Shown here: one piece after another, positions 24,401 to 39,400 of the stretch | How positions within the stretch are numbered: the stretch's first letter is position 1 | Layout of the letters: every line of letters begins with the position of its first letter | Source of the DNA: Arenicola marina | Lineage: Eukaryota; Annelida; Polychaeta; Arenicolidae | Assembly (NCBI GenBank): GCA_964019135.1 | Contig: OZ025256.1 | Span: 16,871,911 to 16,935,910 of the forward strand | Length of the DNA stretch: 64,000 bases | Direction: 5' to 3' | Position numbers and translations under genes: made by a program | Notes under the pieces: generated by a model | What the model was told of the DNA's origin: nothing | What the model saw: only the letters and a program-made list of their open reading frames with translations | Database searches by the model: none

Positions 24401-27400
24401 TACGCCGCAATGAATGTATATTCCATCAGTATTCAAAGAGCGTTTTTTATTTTTCTATCATAATGTTTTGGTTATTTTTACTGTACTATGAAGTAAATAA
24501 AGCTACCAATGATTTAGTATGGATCATCTCACCCGCGATCCCTGCCACATCTCTCAGGCGTCCCAAGTTCTGGAGCATCTCCATGGACTTCCCAGCAAGG
24601 ATGACCTCACCCAGGACTGGTATCAGGAACCCCGGAGCCCACGGCATATTTCCGTGACCTTCACCTTGGGAGGCTTGCGTCCCGCGCGTGGAGTCACGTG
24701 ATGAGCTGGTGCCTGAGTCTTGCTGACAGTACAGGAGAGTGAAGGCAGTGTCCCAGAATGTCTCGTCCAGCGCCCGCACGCCAGTGTTCCTAAACACATG
24801 TCCAAATTATACCAATTATGACGTTTGTTAAAGTTATTCATACAGATATTTCGCCACAAATTCCCAAAAAATCAGCACAGTTCACTGAAAAAAACTGAAT
24901 TCACAGAACTGTAAAATATGCTTCAAAATGTAAAGGTAAATCGGATAAAAAAAGTTATTTTGGGCTTGACAGCTGACCGTAGGTTGGAAGTTTTACATGT
25001 CTTTAAAAGTAAATTGCATGCATTGTCTAACTCATATACCCTCCCAAATCAGCACAATGCAAACGTAAGTTACTTTCAATCGATAACGTTATCGACTTGT
25101 AACATCTAATTTCACAACAATAAAGTGTTAACAAATTCATATAAATTGGTCGCTCGAAAAATTGAAATGATTGACATAATTATTTATCATAATCATTGAA
25201 ATATAACAATCGTTAAAAAAACTCAAGGTGTGCGTTGAAAGATAAAAACTTCATGATTCCCCAAAAATATTATTTTACTTTCAACATTCGCTCACCTCTG
25301 GATCACAAATTCCTCGTAGGGGTCGATCAGATCTCCCTTGTGAATCCAGGTATCTACAATATCCAGAAAAGGTCGACAGGTCTTGATCCAGATCGGCAGT
25401 AGCAGGGATACCTAGAAAATGACGGTTAGGCATTGATTAGGGTTAAAATTGAAGTATGGACCAGATGAAATATAAGAGAATAGAACAGAAACTACTTTAC
25501 CTCTGCGCGAGCTTCTTCTCCCCGACAGTCGTATTCAGTGATCATTTCAAACAGGACCGACAGCAACTGAGAGGCACGCTGGCCCACAGAAGTCACGTGA
25601 CTAAATGCTGCGACGCCATTGGTGTAGACTGAATGGAGTAAGTGGATCTCTTCGAACCTCTCCTGGAGACAATCTTGCAGTGTCACAAGCGTCATGATCT
25701 CCTCTGTAAGTAACAATCACAGGGGCATGGGAGGGTGGCGGTCACGGTCTGTGGGCTGTAAGTAACAATCACAAGGGCATGGGAGGGTGGCGGTCACGGT
25801 CTGTGGGCTGTAAGTAATAATCACAGGGGCATGGGAGGGTGGCGGTCACGGTCTGTGGGCTGTAAGTAACAATCACAGGGGCATGGGAGGGTGGCGGTCA
25901 CGGTCTGTGGGCTGTAAGTAATAATCACAGGGGCATGGGAGGGTGGCGGTCACGGTCTGTGGGCTGTAAGTAACAATCACAGGGGCATGGGAGGGTGGCG
26001 GTCACGGTCTGTGGGCTGTAAGTAACAATCACAAGGGCATGGGAGGGTGGCGGTCACGGTCTGTGGGCTGTAAGTAACAATCACAGGGGCATGGGAGGGT
26101 GGCGGTCACGGTCTGTAGGTTGTAAGTAACAATCACAGGGGCATGGGAGGGTGGCGGTCACGGTCTGTGGGCTGTAAGTAACAATCACAGGGGCATGGGA
26201 GGGTGGCGGTCACGGTCTTTGGGCTGTAAGTAACAATCACAGGGGCATGGGAGGGTGGCGGTCACGGTCTGTGGGCTGTAAGTAACAATCACAGGGACAT
26301 GGGAGGGTGGCGGTCACGGTCTGTGGGCTGTAAGTAACAATCACAGGGGCATGGGAGGGTGGCGGTCACGGTCTGTGGGCTGTAAGTAACAATCACAAGG
26401 GCATGGGAGGGTGGCGGTCACGGTCTGTGGGCTGTAAGTAACAATCACAGGGGCATGGGAGGGTGGCGGTCACGGTCTGTGGGCTGTAAGTAACAATCAC
26501 AGGGGCATGGGAGGGTGGCGGTCACGGTCTGTGGGCTGTAAGTAACAATCACAGGGGCATGGGAGGGTGGCGGTCACGGTCTGTGGGCTGTAAGTAACAA
26601 TCACAGGGGCATGGGAGGGTGGCGGTCACGGTCTGTGGGCTGTAAGTAACAATCACAGGGGCATGGGAGGGTGGCGGTCACGGTCTGTGGGCTGTAAGTA
26701 ATAATCACAGGGGCATGGGAGGGTGGCGGTCACGGTCTGTGGGCTGTAAGTAACAATCACAGGGGCATGGGAGGGTGGCGGTCACGGTCTGTGGGCTGTA
26801 AGTAACAATCACAGGGGCATGGGAGGGTGGCGGTCACGGTCTGTGGGCTGTAAGTAACAATCACAGGGGCATGGGAGGGTGGCGGTCACGGTCTGTGGGC
26901 TGTAAGTAACAATCACAGGGGCATGGGAGGGTGGCGGTCACGGTCTGTGGGCTGTAAGTAACAATCACAGGGGCATGGGAGGGTGGCGGTCACGGTCTGT
27001 GGGCTGTAAGTAACAATCACAGGGGCATGGGAGGGTGGCGGTCACGGTCTGTGGGCTGTAAGTAACAATCACAAGGGCATGGGAGGGTGGCGGTCACGGT
27101 ATGTGGGCTGTAAGTAACAATCACAAGGGCATGGGAGGGTGGCGGTCACGGTCTGTGGGCTGTAAGTAACAATCACAGGGGCATGGGAGGGTGGCGGTCA
27201 CGGTCTGTGGGCTGTAAGTAACAATCACAGGGGCATGGGAGGGTGGCGGTCACGGTCTGTGGGCTGTAAGTAACAATCACAAGGGCATGGGAGGGTGGCG
27301 GTCACGGTATGTGGGCTGTAAGTAACAATCACAAGGGCATGGGAGGGTGGCGGTCACGGTCTGTGGGCTGTAAGTAACAATCACAGGGGCATGGGAGGGT

Positions 27401-30400
27401 GGCGGTCACGGTCTGTGGGCTGTAAGTAACAATCACAGGGGCATGGGAGGGTGGCGGTCACGGTCTGTGGGCTGTAAGTAACAATCACAGGGGCATGGGA
27501 GGGTGGCGGTCACGGTCTGTGGGCTGTAAGTAACAATCACAAGGGCATGGGAGGGTGGCGGTCACGGTCTGTGGGCTGTAAGTAACAATCACAGGGGCAT
27601 GGGAGGGTGGCGGTCACGGTCTGTGGGCTGTAAGTAACAATCACAGGGGCATGGGAGGGTGGCGGTCACGGTCTGTGGGCTGTAAGTAACAATCACAGGG
27701 GCATGGGAGGGTGGCGGTCACGGTCTGTGGGCTGTAAGTAACAATCACAGGGGCATGGGAGGGTGGCGGTCACGGTCTGTGGGCTGTAAGTAACAATCAC
27801 AAGGGCATGGGAGGGTGGCGGTCACGGTCTGTGGGCTGTAAGTAACAATCACAGGGGCATGGGAGGGTGGCGGTCACGGTCTGTGGGCTGTAAGTAACAA
27901 TCACAAGGGCATGGGAGGGTGGCGGTCACGGTCTGTGGGCTGTAAGTAACAATCACAGGGGCATGGGAGGGTGGCGGTCACGGTCTGTGGGCTGTAAGTA
28001 ACAATCACAGGGGCATGGGAGGGTGGCGGTCACGGTCTGTGGGCTGTAAGTAACAATCACAGGGGCATGGGAGGGTGGCGGTCACGGTCTGTGGGCTGTA
28101 AGTAACAATCACAGGGGCATGGGAGAGTGGCGGTCACGGTCTGTGGGCTGTAAGTAACAATCACAGGGGCATGGGAGGGTGGCGGGCACGGTCTGTGAGC
28201 TGTAAGTAACAATCACAGGGGCATGGGAGGGTGGCGGTCACGGTCTGTGGGCTGTAAGTAACAATCACAGGGGCATGGGAGGGTGGCGGGCACGGTCTGT
28301 GGGCTGTAAGTAACAATCACAGGGGCATGGGAGGGTGGCGGTCACGGTCTGTGGGCTGTAAGTAACAATCACAGGGGCATGGGAGGGTGGCGGTCACGGT
28401 CTGTGGGCTGTAAGTAACAATCACAGGGGCATGGGAGGGTGGCGGTCACGGTCTGTGGGCTGTAAGTAACAATCACAGGGGCATGGGAGGGTGGCGGTCA
28501 CGGTCTGTGGGCTGTAAGTAACAATCACAGGGGCATGGGAGGGTGGCGGTCACGGTCTGTGGGCTGTAAGTAACAATCACAGGGGCATGGGAGGGTGGCG
28601 GTCACGGTCTGTGGGCTGTAAGTAACAATCACGGGGGCATGGGAGGGTGGCGGTCACGGTCTGTGGGCTGTAAGTAACAATCACAGGGGCATGGGAGGGT
28701 GGCGGTCACGGTCTGTGGGCTGTAAGTAACAATCACAGGGGCATGGGAGGGTGGCGGTCACGGTCTGTGGGCTGTAAGTAACAATCACAGGGGCATGGGA
28801 GGGTGGCGGTCACGGTCTGTGGGCTGTAAGTAACAATCACAGGGGCATGGGAGGGTGGCGGTCACGGTCTGTGGGCTGTAAGTAACAATCACAGGGGCAT
28901 GGGAGGGTGGCGGTCACGGTCTGTGGGCTGTAAGTAACAATCACAGGGGCATGGGAGGGTGGCGGTCACGGTCTGTAAGTAACAATCACAGGGGCATGGG
29001 AGGGTGGCGGTCACGGTCTGTGGGCTGTAAGTAACAATCACAGGGGCATGGGAGGGTGGCGGTCACGGTCTGTGGGCTGTAAGTAACAATCACAGGGGCA
29101 TGGGAGGGTGGCGGTCACGGTCTGTGGGCTGTAAGTAACAATCACAGGGGCATGGGAGGGTGGCGGTCACGGTCTGTAAGTAACAATCACAGGGGCATGG
29201 GAGGGTGGCGGTCACGGTCTGTGGGCTGTAAGTAACAATCACAGGGGCATGGGAGGGTGGCGGTCACGGTCTGTGGGCTGTAAGTAACAATCACAGGGGC
29301 ATGGGAGGGTGGCGGTCACGGTCTGTGGGCTGTAAGTAACAATCACAGGGGCATGGGAGGGTGGCGGTCACGGTCTGTGGGCTGTAAGTAACAATCACAG
29401 GGGCATGGGAGGGTGGCGGTCACGGTCTGTGGGCTGTAAGTAACAATCACAGGGGCATGGGAGGGTGGCGGTCACGGTCTGTGGGCTGTAAGTAACAATC
29501 ACAGGGGCATGGGAGGGTGGCGGTCACGGTCTGTGGGCTGTAAGTAACAATCACAGGGGCATGGGAGGGTGGCGGTCACGGTCTGTGGGCTGTAAGTAAC
29601 AATCACAGGGGCATGGGAGGGTGGCGGTCACGGTCTGTGGGCTGTAAGTAACAATCACAGGGGCATGGGAGGGTGGCGGTCACGGTCTGTGGGCTGTAAG
29701 TAACAATCACAGGGGCATGGGAGGGTGGCGGTCACGGTCTGTGGGCTGTAAGTAACAATCACAAGGGCATGGGAGGGTGGCGGGCACGGTCTGTGGGCTG
29801 TAAGTAACAATCACAAGGGCATGGGACGGTGGCGGTCACGGTCTGTAAGTAACAATCACAGGGGCATGGGAGGGTGGCGGTCACGGTCTGTAAGTAACAA
29901 TCACAGGGGCATGGGAGGGTGGCGGTCACGGTCTGTAAGTAACAATCACAGGGGCATGGGAGGGTGGCGGTCACGGTCTGTGGGCTGTAAGTAACAATCA
30001 CAGGGGCATGGGAGGGTGGCGGTCACGGTCTGTAAGTAACAATCACAGGGGCGTGGGAGGGTGGCGGTCACGGTCTGTAAGTAACAATCACAGGGGCATG
30101 GGAGGGTGGCGGTCACGGTCTGTAAGTAACAATCACAGGGGCATGGGAGGGTGGCGGTCACGGTCTGTGGGCTGTAAGTAACAATCACAGGGGCATGGGA
30201 GGGTGGCGGTCACGGTCTGTGGGCTGTAAGTAACAATCACAGGGGCATGGGAGGGTGGCGGTCACGGTCTGTGGGCTGTAAGTAACAATCACAGGGGCAT
30301 GGGAGGGTGGCGGTCACGGTCTGTAAGTAACAATCACAGGGGCATGGGAGGGTGGCGGTCACGGTCTGTAAGTAACAATCACAGGGGCATGGGAGGGTGG

Positions 30401-33400
30401 CGGTCACGGTCTGTAAGTAACAATCACAGGGGCATGGGAGGGTGGCGGTCACGGTCTGTAAGTAACAATCACAGGGGCATGGGAGGGTGGCGGTCACGGT
30501 CTGTAAGTAACAATCACAGGGGCATGGGAGGGTGGCGGTCACGGTCTGTGGGCTGTAAGTAACAATCACAGGGGCATGGGAGGGTGGCGGTCACGGTCTG
30601 TGGGCTGTAAGTAACAATCACAGGGGCATGGGAGGGTGGCGGTCACGGTCTGTGGGCTGTAAGTAACAATCACAGGGGCATGGGAGGGTGGCGGTCACGG
30701 TCTGTGGGCTGTAAGTAACAATCACAGGGGCATGGGAGGGTGGCGGTCACGGTCTGTAAGTAACAATCACAGGGGCATGGGAGGGTGGCGGTCACGGTCT
30801 GTAAGTAACAATCACAGGGGCATGGGAGGGTGGCGGTCACGGTCTGTAAGTAACAATCACAGGGGCATGGGAGGGTGGCGGTCACGGTCTGTGGGCTGTA
30901 AGTAACAATCACAGGGGCATGGGAGGGTGGCGGTCACGGTCTGTGGGCTGCAAGTAACAATCACAGGGGCATGGGAGGGTGGCGGTCACGGTCTGTGGGC
31001 TGTAAGTAACAATCACAGGGGCATGGGAGGGTGGCGGTCACGGTCTGTGGGCTGTAAGTAACAATCACAGGGGCATGGGAGGGTGGCGGTCACGGTCTGT
31101 GGGCTGTAAGTAACAATCACAGGGGCATGGGAGGGTGGCGGTCACGGTCTGTGGGCTGTAAGTAACAATCACAGGGGCATGGGAGGGTGGCGGTCACGGT
31201 CTGTAAGTAACAATCACAGGGGCATGGGAGGGTGGCGGTCACGGTCTGTGGGCTGTAAGTAACAATCACAGGGGCATGGGAGGGTGGCGGTCACGGTCTG
31301 TAAGTAACAATCACAGGGGCATGGGAGGGTGGCGGTCACGGTCTGTGGGCTGTAAGTAACAATCACAGGGGCATGGGAGGGTGGCGGTCACGGTCTGTGG
31401 GCTGTAAGTAACAATCACAGGGGCATGGGAGGGTGGCGGTCACGGTCTGTGGGCTGTAAGTAACAATCACAGGGGCATGGGAGGATGGCGGTCACGGTCT
31501 GTGGGCTGTAAGTAACAATCACAGGGGCATGGGAGGGTGGCGGTCACGGTCTGTGGGCTGTAAGTAACAATCACAGGGGCATGGGAGGGTGGCGGTCACG
31601 GTCTGTGGGCTGTAAGTAACAATCACAGGGGCATGGGAGGGTGGCGGTCACGGTCTGTAAGTAACAATCACAGGGGCATGGGAGGGTGGCGGTCACGGTC
31701 TGTGGGCTGTAAGTAACAATCACAAGGGCATGGGAGGGTGGCGGTCACGGTCTGTGGGCTGTAAGTAACAATCACAGGGGCATGGGAGGGTGGCGGTCAC
31801 GGTCTGTAAGTAACAATCACAAGGGCATGGGAGGGTGGCGGTCACGGTCTGTAAGTAACAATCACAAGGGCATGGGAGGGTGGCGGTCACGGTCTGTGGG
31901 CTGTAAGTAACAATCACAAGGGCATGGGAGGGTGGCGGTCACGGTCTGTAAGTAACAATCACAAGGGCATGGGAGGGTGGCGGTCACGGTCTGTGGGCTG
32001 TAAGTAACAATCACAGGGGCATGGGAGGGTGGCGGTCACGGTCTGTGGGCTGTAAGTAACAATCACAAGGGCATGGGAGGGTGGCGGTCACGGTCTGTGG
32101 GCTGTAAGTAACAATCACAGGGGCATGGGAGGGTGGCGGTCACGGTCTGTAAGTAACAATCACAAGGGCATGGGAGGGTGGCGGTCACGGTCTGTGGGCT
32201 GTAAGTAACAATCACAAGGGCATGGGAGGGTGGCGGTCACGGTCTGTAAGTAACAATCACAAGGGCATGGGAGGGTGGCGGTCACGGTCTGTGGGCTGTA
32301 AGTAACAATCACAAGGGCATGGGAGGGTGGCGGTCACGGTCTGTAAGTAACAATCACAAGGGCATGGGAGGGTGGCGGTCACGGTCTGTGGGCTGTAAGT
32401 AACAATCACAGGGGCATGGGAGGGTGGCGGTCACGGTCTGTGGGCTGTAAGTAACAATCACAAGGGCATGGGAGGGTGGCGGTCACGGTCTGTGGGCTGT
32501 AAGTAACAATCACAGGGGCATGGGAGGGTGGCGGTCACGGTCTGTAAGTAACAATCACAAGGGCATGGGAGGGTGGCGGTCACGGTCTGTGGTCTGTAAG
32601 TAACAATCACAGGGGCATGGGAGGGTGGCGGTCACGGTCTGTGGGCTGTAAGTAACAATCACAAGGGCATGGGAGGGTGGCGGTCACGGTCTGTGGGCTG
32701 TAAGTAACAATCACAAGGGCATGGGAGGGTGGCGGTCACGGTCTGTGGGCTGTAAGTAACAATCACAGGGGCATGGGAGGGTGGCGGTCACGGTCTGTAA
32801 GTAACAATCACAGGGGCATGGGAGGGTGGCGGTCATGGTCTGTGGGCTGTAAGTAACAATCACAAGGGCATGGGAGGGTGGCGGTCACGGTCTGTAAGTA
32901 ACAATCACAAGGGCATGGGAGGGTGGCGGTCACGGTCTGTGGGCTGTAAGTAACAATCACAGGGGCATGGGAGGGTGGCGGTCACGGTCTGTGGGCTGTA
33001 AGTAACAATCACAGGGGCATGGGAGGGTGGCGGTCACGGTCTGTGGGCTGTAAGTAACAATCACAAGGGCATGGGAGGGTGGCGGTCACGGTCTGTAAGT
33101 AACAATCACAAGGGCATGGGAGGGTGGCGGTCACGGTCTGTGGGCTGTAAGTAACAATCACAAGGGCATGGGAGGGTGGCGGTCACGGTCTGTGGGCTGT
33201 AAGTAACAATCACAAGGGCATGGGAGGGTGGCGGTCACGGTCTGTGGGCTGTAAGTAACAATCACAAGGGCATGGGAGGGTGGCGGTCACGGTCTGTGGG
33301 CTGTAAGTAACAATCACAAGGGCATGGGAGGGTGGCGGTCACGGTCTGTGGGCTGTAAGTAACAATCACAAGGGCATGGGAGGGTGGCGGTCACGGTCTG

Positions 33401-36400
33401 TGGGCTGTAAGTAACAATCACAAGGGCATGGGAGGGTGGCGGTCACGGTCTGTGGGCTGTAAGTAACAATCACAAGGGCATGGGAGGGTGGCGGTCACGG
33501 TCTGTGGGCTGTAAGTAACAATCACAGGGGCATGGGAGGGTGGCGGTCACGGTCTGTGGGCTGTAAGTAACAATCACAGGGGCATGGGAGGGTGGCGGTC
33601 ACGGTCTGTGGGCTGTAAGTAACAATCACAAGGGCATGGGAGGGTGGCGGTCACGGTCTGTGGGCTGTAAGTAACAATCACAGGGGCATGGGAGGGTGGC
33701 GGTCACGGTCTGTGGGCTGTAAGTAACAATCACAAGGGCATGGGAGGGTGGCGGTCACGGTCTGTAAGTAACAATCACAAGGGCATGGGAGGGTGGCGGT
33801 CACGGTCTGTGGGCTGTAAGTAACAATCACAAGGGCATGGGAGGGTGGCGGTCACGGTCTGTGGGCTGTAAGTAACAATCACAAGGGCATGGGAGGGTGG
33901 CGGTCACGGTCTGTAAGTAACAATCACAAGGGCATGGGAGGGTGGCGGTCACGGTCTGTGGGCTGTAAGTAACAATCACAAGGGCATGGGAGGGTGGCGG
34001 TCACGGTCTGTAAGTAACAATCACAAGGGCATGGGAGGGTGGCGGTCACGGTCTGTGGGCTGTAAGTAACAATCACAGGGGCATGGGAGGGTGGCGGTCA
34101 CGGTCTGTGGGCTGTAAGTAACAATCACAAGGGCATGGGAGGGTGGCGGTCACGGTCTGTGGGCTGTAAGTAACAATCACAGGGGCATGGGAGGGTGGCG
34201 GTCACGGTCTGTGGGCTGTAAGTAACAATCACAAGGGCATGGGAGGGTGGCGGTCACGGTCTGTGGGCTGTAAGTAACAATCACCGGGGCATGGGAGGGT
34301 GGCGGTCACGGTCTGTGGGCTGTAAGTAACAATCACAGGGGCATGGGAGGGTGGCGGTCACGGTCTTTGGGCTGTAAGTAACAATCACAGGGGCATGGGA
34401 GGGTGGCGGTCACGGTCTGTGGGCTGTAAGTAACAATCACAGGGACATGGGAGGGTGGCGGTCACGGTCTGTGGGCTGTAAGTAACAATCACAGGGGCAT
34501 GGGAGGGTGGCGGTCACGGTCTGTGGGCTGTAAGTAACAATCACAGGGGCATGGGAGGGTGGCGGTCACGGTCTGTGGGCTGTAAGTAACAATCACAGGG
34601 GCATGGGAGGGTGGCGGTCACGGTCTGTGGGCTGTAAGTAACAATCACAGGGGCATGGGAGGGTGGCGGTCACGGTCTGTGGGCTGTAAGTAACAATCAC
34701 AGCGGCATGGGAGGGTGGCGGTCACGGTCTGTAAGTAACAATCACAGGGGCATGGGAGGGTGGCGGTCACGGTCTGTGGGCTGTAAGTAACAATCACAGG
34801 GGCATGGGAGGGTGGCGGTCACGGTCTGTGGGCTGTAAGTAACAATCACAGGGGCATGGGAGGGTGGCGGTCACGGTCTGTGGGCTGTAAGTAACAATCA
34901 CAGGGGCATGGGAGGGTGGCGGTCACGGTCTGTGGGCTGTAAGTAACAATCACAGGGGCATGGGAGGGTGGCGGTCACGGTCTGTGGGCTGTAAGTAACA
35001 ATCACAGGGGCATGGGAGGGTGGCGGTCACGGTCTGTGGGCTGTAAGTAACAATCACAGGGGCATGGAGAGGGTGGCGGTCACGGTCTGTGGGCTGTAAG
35101 TAACAATCGCAGGGGCATGGGAGGGTGGCGGTCACGGTCTGCGGGCTGTAAGTAACAATCACAGGGGCATGGGAGGGTGGCGGTCACGGTCTGTGGGCTG
35201 TAAGTAACAATCACAGGGGCATGGGAGGGTGGCGGTCACGGTCTGTAAGTAACTATCACAGGGGCATGGGAGGGTGGCGGTCACGGTCTGTGGGCTGTAA
35301 GTAACTATCACAGGGGCATGGGAGGGTGGCGGTCACGGTCTGTGGGCTGTAAGTAACTATCACAGGGGCATGGGAGGGTGGCGGTCACGGTCTGTAAGTA
35401 ACTATCACAGGGGCATGGGAGGGTGGCGGTCACGGTCTGTGGGCTGTAAGTAACTATCACAGGGGCATGGGAGGGTGGCGGTCACGGTCTGTGGGCTGTA
35501 AGTAACAATCACAGGGGCATGGGAGGGTGGCGGTCACGGTCTGTGGGCTGTAAGTAACAATCACAGGGGCATGGGAGGGTGGCGGTCACGGTCTGTGGGC
35601 TGTAAGTAACAATCACAAGGGCATGGGAGGGTGGCGGTCACGGTCTGTGGGCTGTAAGTAACAATCACAGGGGCATGGGAGGGTGGCGGTCACTGTCTGT
35701 GGGCTGTAAGTAACAATCACAGGGGCATGGGAGGGTGGCGGTCACGGTCTGTGGGCTGTAAGTAACAATCACAGGGGCATGGGAGGGTGGCGGTCACGGT
35801 CTGTGGGCTGTAAGTAACAATCACAGGGGCATGGAGAGGGTGGCGGTCACGGTCTGTGGGCTGTAAGTAACAATCGCAGGGGCATGGGAGGGTGGCGGTC
35901 ACGGTCTGCGGGCTGTAAGTAACAATCACAGGGGCATGGGAGGGTGGCGGTCACGGTCTGTGGGCTGTAAGTAACAATCACAGGGGCATGGGAGGGTGGC
36001 GGTCACGGTCTGTAAGTAACTATCACAGGGGCATGGGAGGGTGGCGGTCACGGTCTGTGGGCTGTAAGTAACTATCACAGGGGCATGGGAGGGTGGCGGT
36101 CACGGTCTGTGGGCTGTAAGTAACTATCACAGGGGCATGGGAGGGTGGCGGTCACGGTCTGTAAGTAACTATCACAGGGGCATGGGAGGGTGGCGGTCAC
36201 GGTCTGTGGGCTGTAAGTAACTATCACAGGGGCATGGGAGGGTGGCGGTCACGGTCTGTGGGCTGTAAGTAACAATCACAGGGGCATGGGAGGGTGGCGG
36301 TCACGGTCTGTGGGCTGTAAGTAACAATCACAAGGGCATGGGAGGGTGGCGGTCACGGTCTGTGGGCTGTAAGTAACAATCACAGGGGCATGGGAGGGTG

Positions 36401-39400
36401 GCGGTCACTGTCTGTGGGCTGTAAGTAACAATCACAGGGGCATGGGAGGGTGGCGGTCACGGTCTGTGGGCTGTAAGTAACAATCACAGGGGCATGGGAG
36501 GGTGGCGGTCACGGTCTGTGGGATTTAAGTAACAATCACAGGGGCATGGGAGGGTGGCGGTCACGGTCTGTGGGCTGTAAGTAACAATCACAGCGGCATG
36601 GGAGGGTGGCGGTCACGGTCTGTGGGCTGTAAGTAACAATCACAGGGGCATGGGAGGGTGGCGGTCACGGTCTGTGGGCTGTAAGTAACAATCACAGGGG
36701 CATGGGAGGGTGGCGGTCACGGTCTGTGGGCTGTAAGTAACAATCACAGGGGCATGGGAGGGTGGCGGTCACGGTCTGTGGGCTGTAAGTAACAATCACA
36801 GGGGCATGGGAGGGTGGCGGTCACGGTCTGTGGGCTGTAAGTAACAATCACAGGGGCATGGGAGGGTGGCGGTCACGGTCTGTGGGCTGTAAGTAACAAT
36901 CACAGGGGCATGGAGAGGGTGGCGGTCACGGTCTGTGGGCTGTAAGTAACAATCGCAGGGGCATGGGAGGGTGGCGGTCACGGTCTGTGGGCTGTAAGTA
37001 ACAATCACAGGGGCATGGAGAGGGTGGCGGTCACGGTCTGTGGGCTGTAAGTAACAATCGCAGGGGCATGGGAGGGTGGCGGTCACGGTCTGTGGGCTGT
37101 AAGTAACAATCACAGGGGCATGGGAGGGTGGCGGTCACGGTCTGTGGGCTGTAAGTAACAATCACAGGGGCATGGGAGGGTGGCGGTCACGGTCTGTGGG
37201 CTGTAAGTAACAATCACAGGGGCATGGGAGGGTGGCGGTCACGGTCTGTGGGCTGTAAGTAACAATCACAGGGGCATGGGAGGGTGGCGGTCACGGTCTG
37301 TGGGCTGTAAGTAACAATCACAGGGGCATGGGAGGGTGGCGGTCACGGTCTGTGGGCTGTAAGTAACAATCACAGGGGCATGGGAGGGTGGCGGTCACGG
37401 TCTGTGGGCTGTAAGTAACAATCACAGGGGCATGGGAGGGTGGCGGTCACGGTCTGTGGGCTGTAAGTAACAATCACAGGGGCATGGGAGGGTGGCGGTC
37501 ACGGTCTGTGGGCTGTAAGTAACAATCACAGGGGCATGGGAGGGTGGCGGTCACGGTATGTGGGCTGTAAGTAACAATCACAGGGGCATGGGAGGGTGGC
37601 GGTCACGGTCTGTGGGCTGTAAGTAACAATCACAGGGGCATGGGAGGGTGGCGGTCACGGTCTGTGGGCTGTAGGTAACAATCACAGGGGCATGGGAGGG
37701 TGGCGGTCACGGTCTGTGGGCTGTAAGTAACAATCACAGGGGCATGGGAGGGTGGCGGTCACGGTCTGTGGGCTGTAAGTAACAATCACAGGGGCATGGG
37801 AGGGTGGCGGTCACGGTCTGTGGGCTGTAAGTAACAATCACAGGGGCATGGGAGGGTGGCGGTCACGGTCTGTGGGCTGTAAGTAACAATCACAGGGGCA
37901 TGGGAGGGTGGCGGTCACGGTCTGTGGGCTGTAAGTAACAATCACAGGGGCATGGGAGGGTGGCGGTCACGGTCTGTGGGCTGTAAGTAACAATCACAGG
38001 GGCATGGGAGGGTGGCGGTCACGGTCTGTGGGCTGTAAGTAACAATCACAGGGGCATGGGAGGGTGGCGGTCACGGTCTGTGGGCTGTAAGTAACAATCA
38101 CAGGGGCATGGGAGGGTGGCGGTCACGGTCTGTGGGCTGTAAGTAACAATCACAGGGGCATGGGAGGGTGGCGGTCACGGTCTGTGGGCTGTAAGTAACA
38201 ATCACAGGGGCATGGGAGGGTGGCGGTCACGGTCTGTGGGCTGTAAGTAACAATCACAGGGGCATGGGAGGGTGGCGGTCACGGTCTGTGGGCTGTAAGT
38301 AACAATCACAGGGGCATGGGAGGGTGGCGGTCACGGTCTGTGGGCTGTAAGTAACAATCACAGGGGCATGGGAGGGTGGCGGTCACGGTCTGTGGGCTGT
38401 AAGTAACAATCACAGGGGCATGGGAGGGTGGCGGTCACGGTCTGTGGGCTGTAAGTAACAATCACAGGGGCATGGGAGGGTGGCGGTCACGGTCTGTGGG
38501 CTGTAAGTAACAATCACAGGGGCATGGGAGGGTGGCGGTCACGGTCTGTGGGCTGTAAGTAACAATCACAGGGGCATGGGAGGGTGGCGGTCACGGTCTG
38601 TGGGCTGTAAGTAACAATCACAGGAGCATGGGAGGGTGGCGGTCACGGTCTGTGGGCTGTAAGTAACAATCACAGGGGCATGGGAGGGTGGCGGTCACGG
38701 TCTGTGGGCTGTAAGTAACAATCACAGGGGCATGGGAGGGTGGCGGTCACGGTCTGTGGGCTGTAAGTAACAATCACAGGGGCATGGGAGGGTGGCGGTC
38801 ACGGTCTGTGGGCTGTAAGTAACAATCACAGGGGCATGGGAGGGTGGCGGTCACGGTCTGTGGGCTGTAAGTAACAATCACAGGGGCATGGGAGGGTGGC
38901 GGTCACGGTCTGTGGGCTGTAGGTAACAATCACAGGGGCATGGGAGGGTGGCGGTCACGGTCTGTGGGCTGTAAGTAACAATCACAGGGGCATGGGAGGG
39001 TGGCGGTCACGGTCTGTGGGCTGTAAGTAACAATCACAGGGGCATGGGAGGGTGGCGGTCACGGTCTGTGGGCTGTAAGTAACAATCACAGGGGCATGGG
39101 AGGGTGGCGGTCACGGTCTGTGGGCTGTAAGTAACAATCACAGCGGCATGGGAGGGTGGCGGTCACGGTCTGTGGGCTGTAAGTAACAATCACAGCGGCA
39201 TGGGGGGGTGGCGGTCACGGTCTGTGGGCTGTAAGTAACAATCACAGGGGCATGGGAGGGTGGCGGTCACGGTCTGTGGGCTGTAAGTAACAATCACAGG
39301 GGCATGGGAGGGTGGCGGTCACGGTCTGTGGGCTGTAAGTAACAATCACAGGGGCATGGGAGGGTGGCGGTCACGGTCTGTGGGCTGTAAGTAACAATCA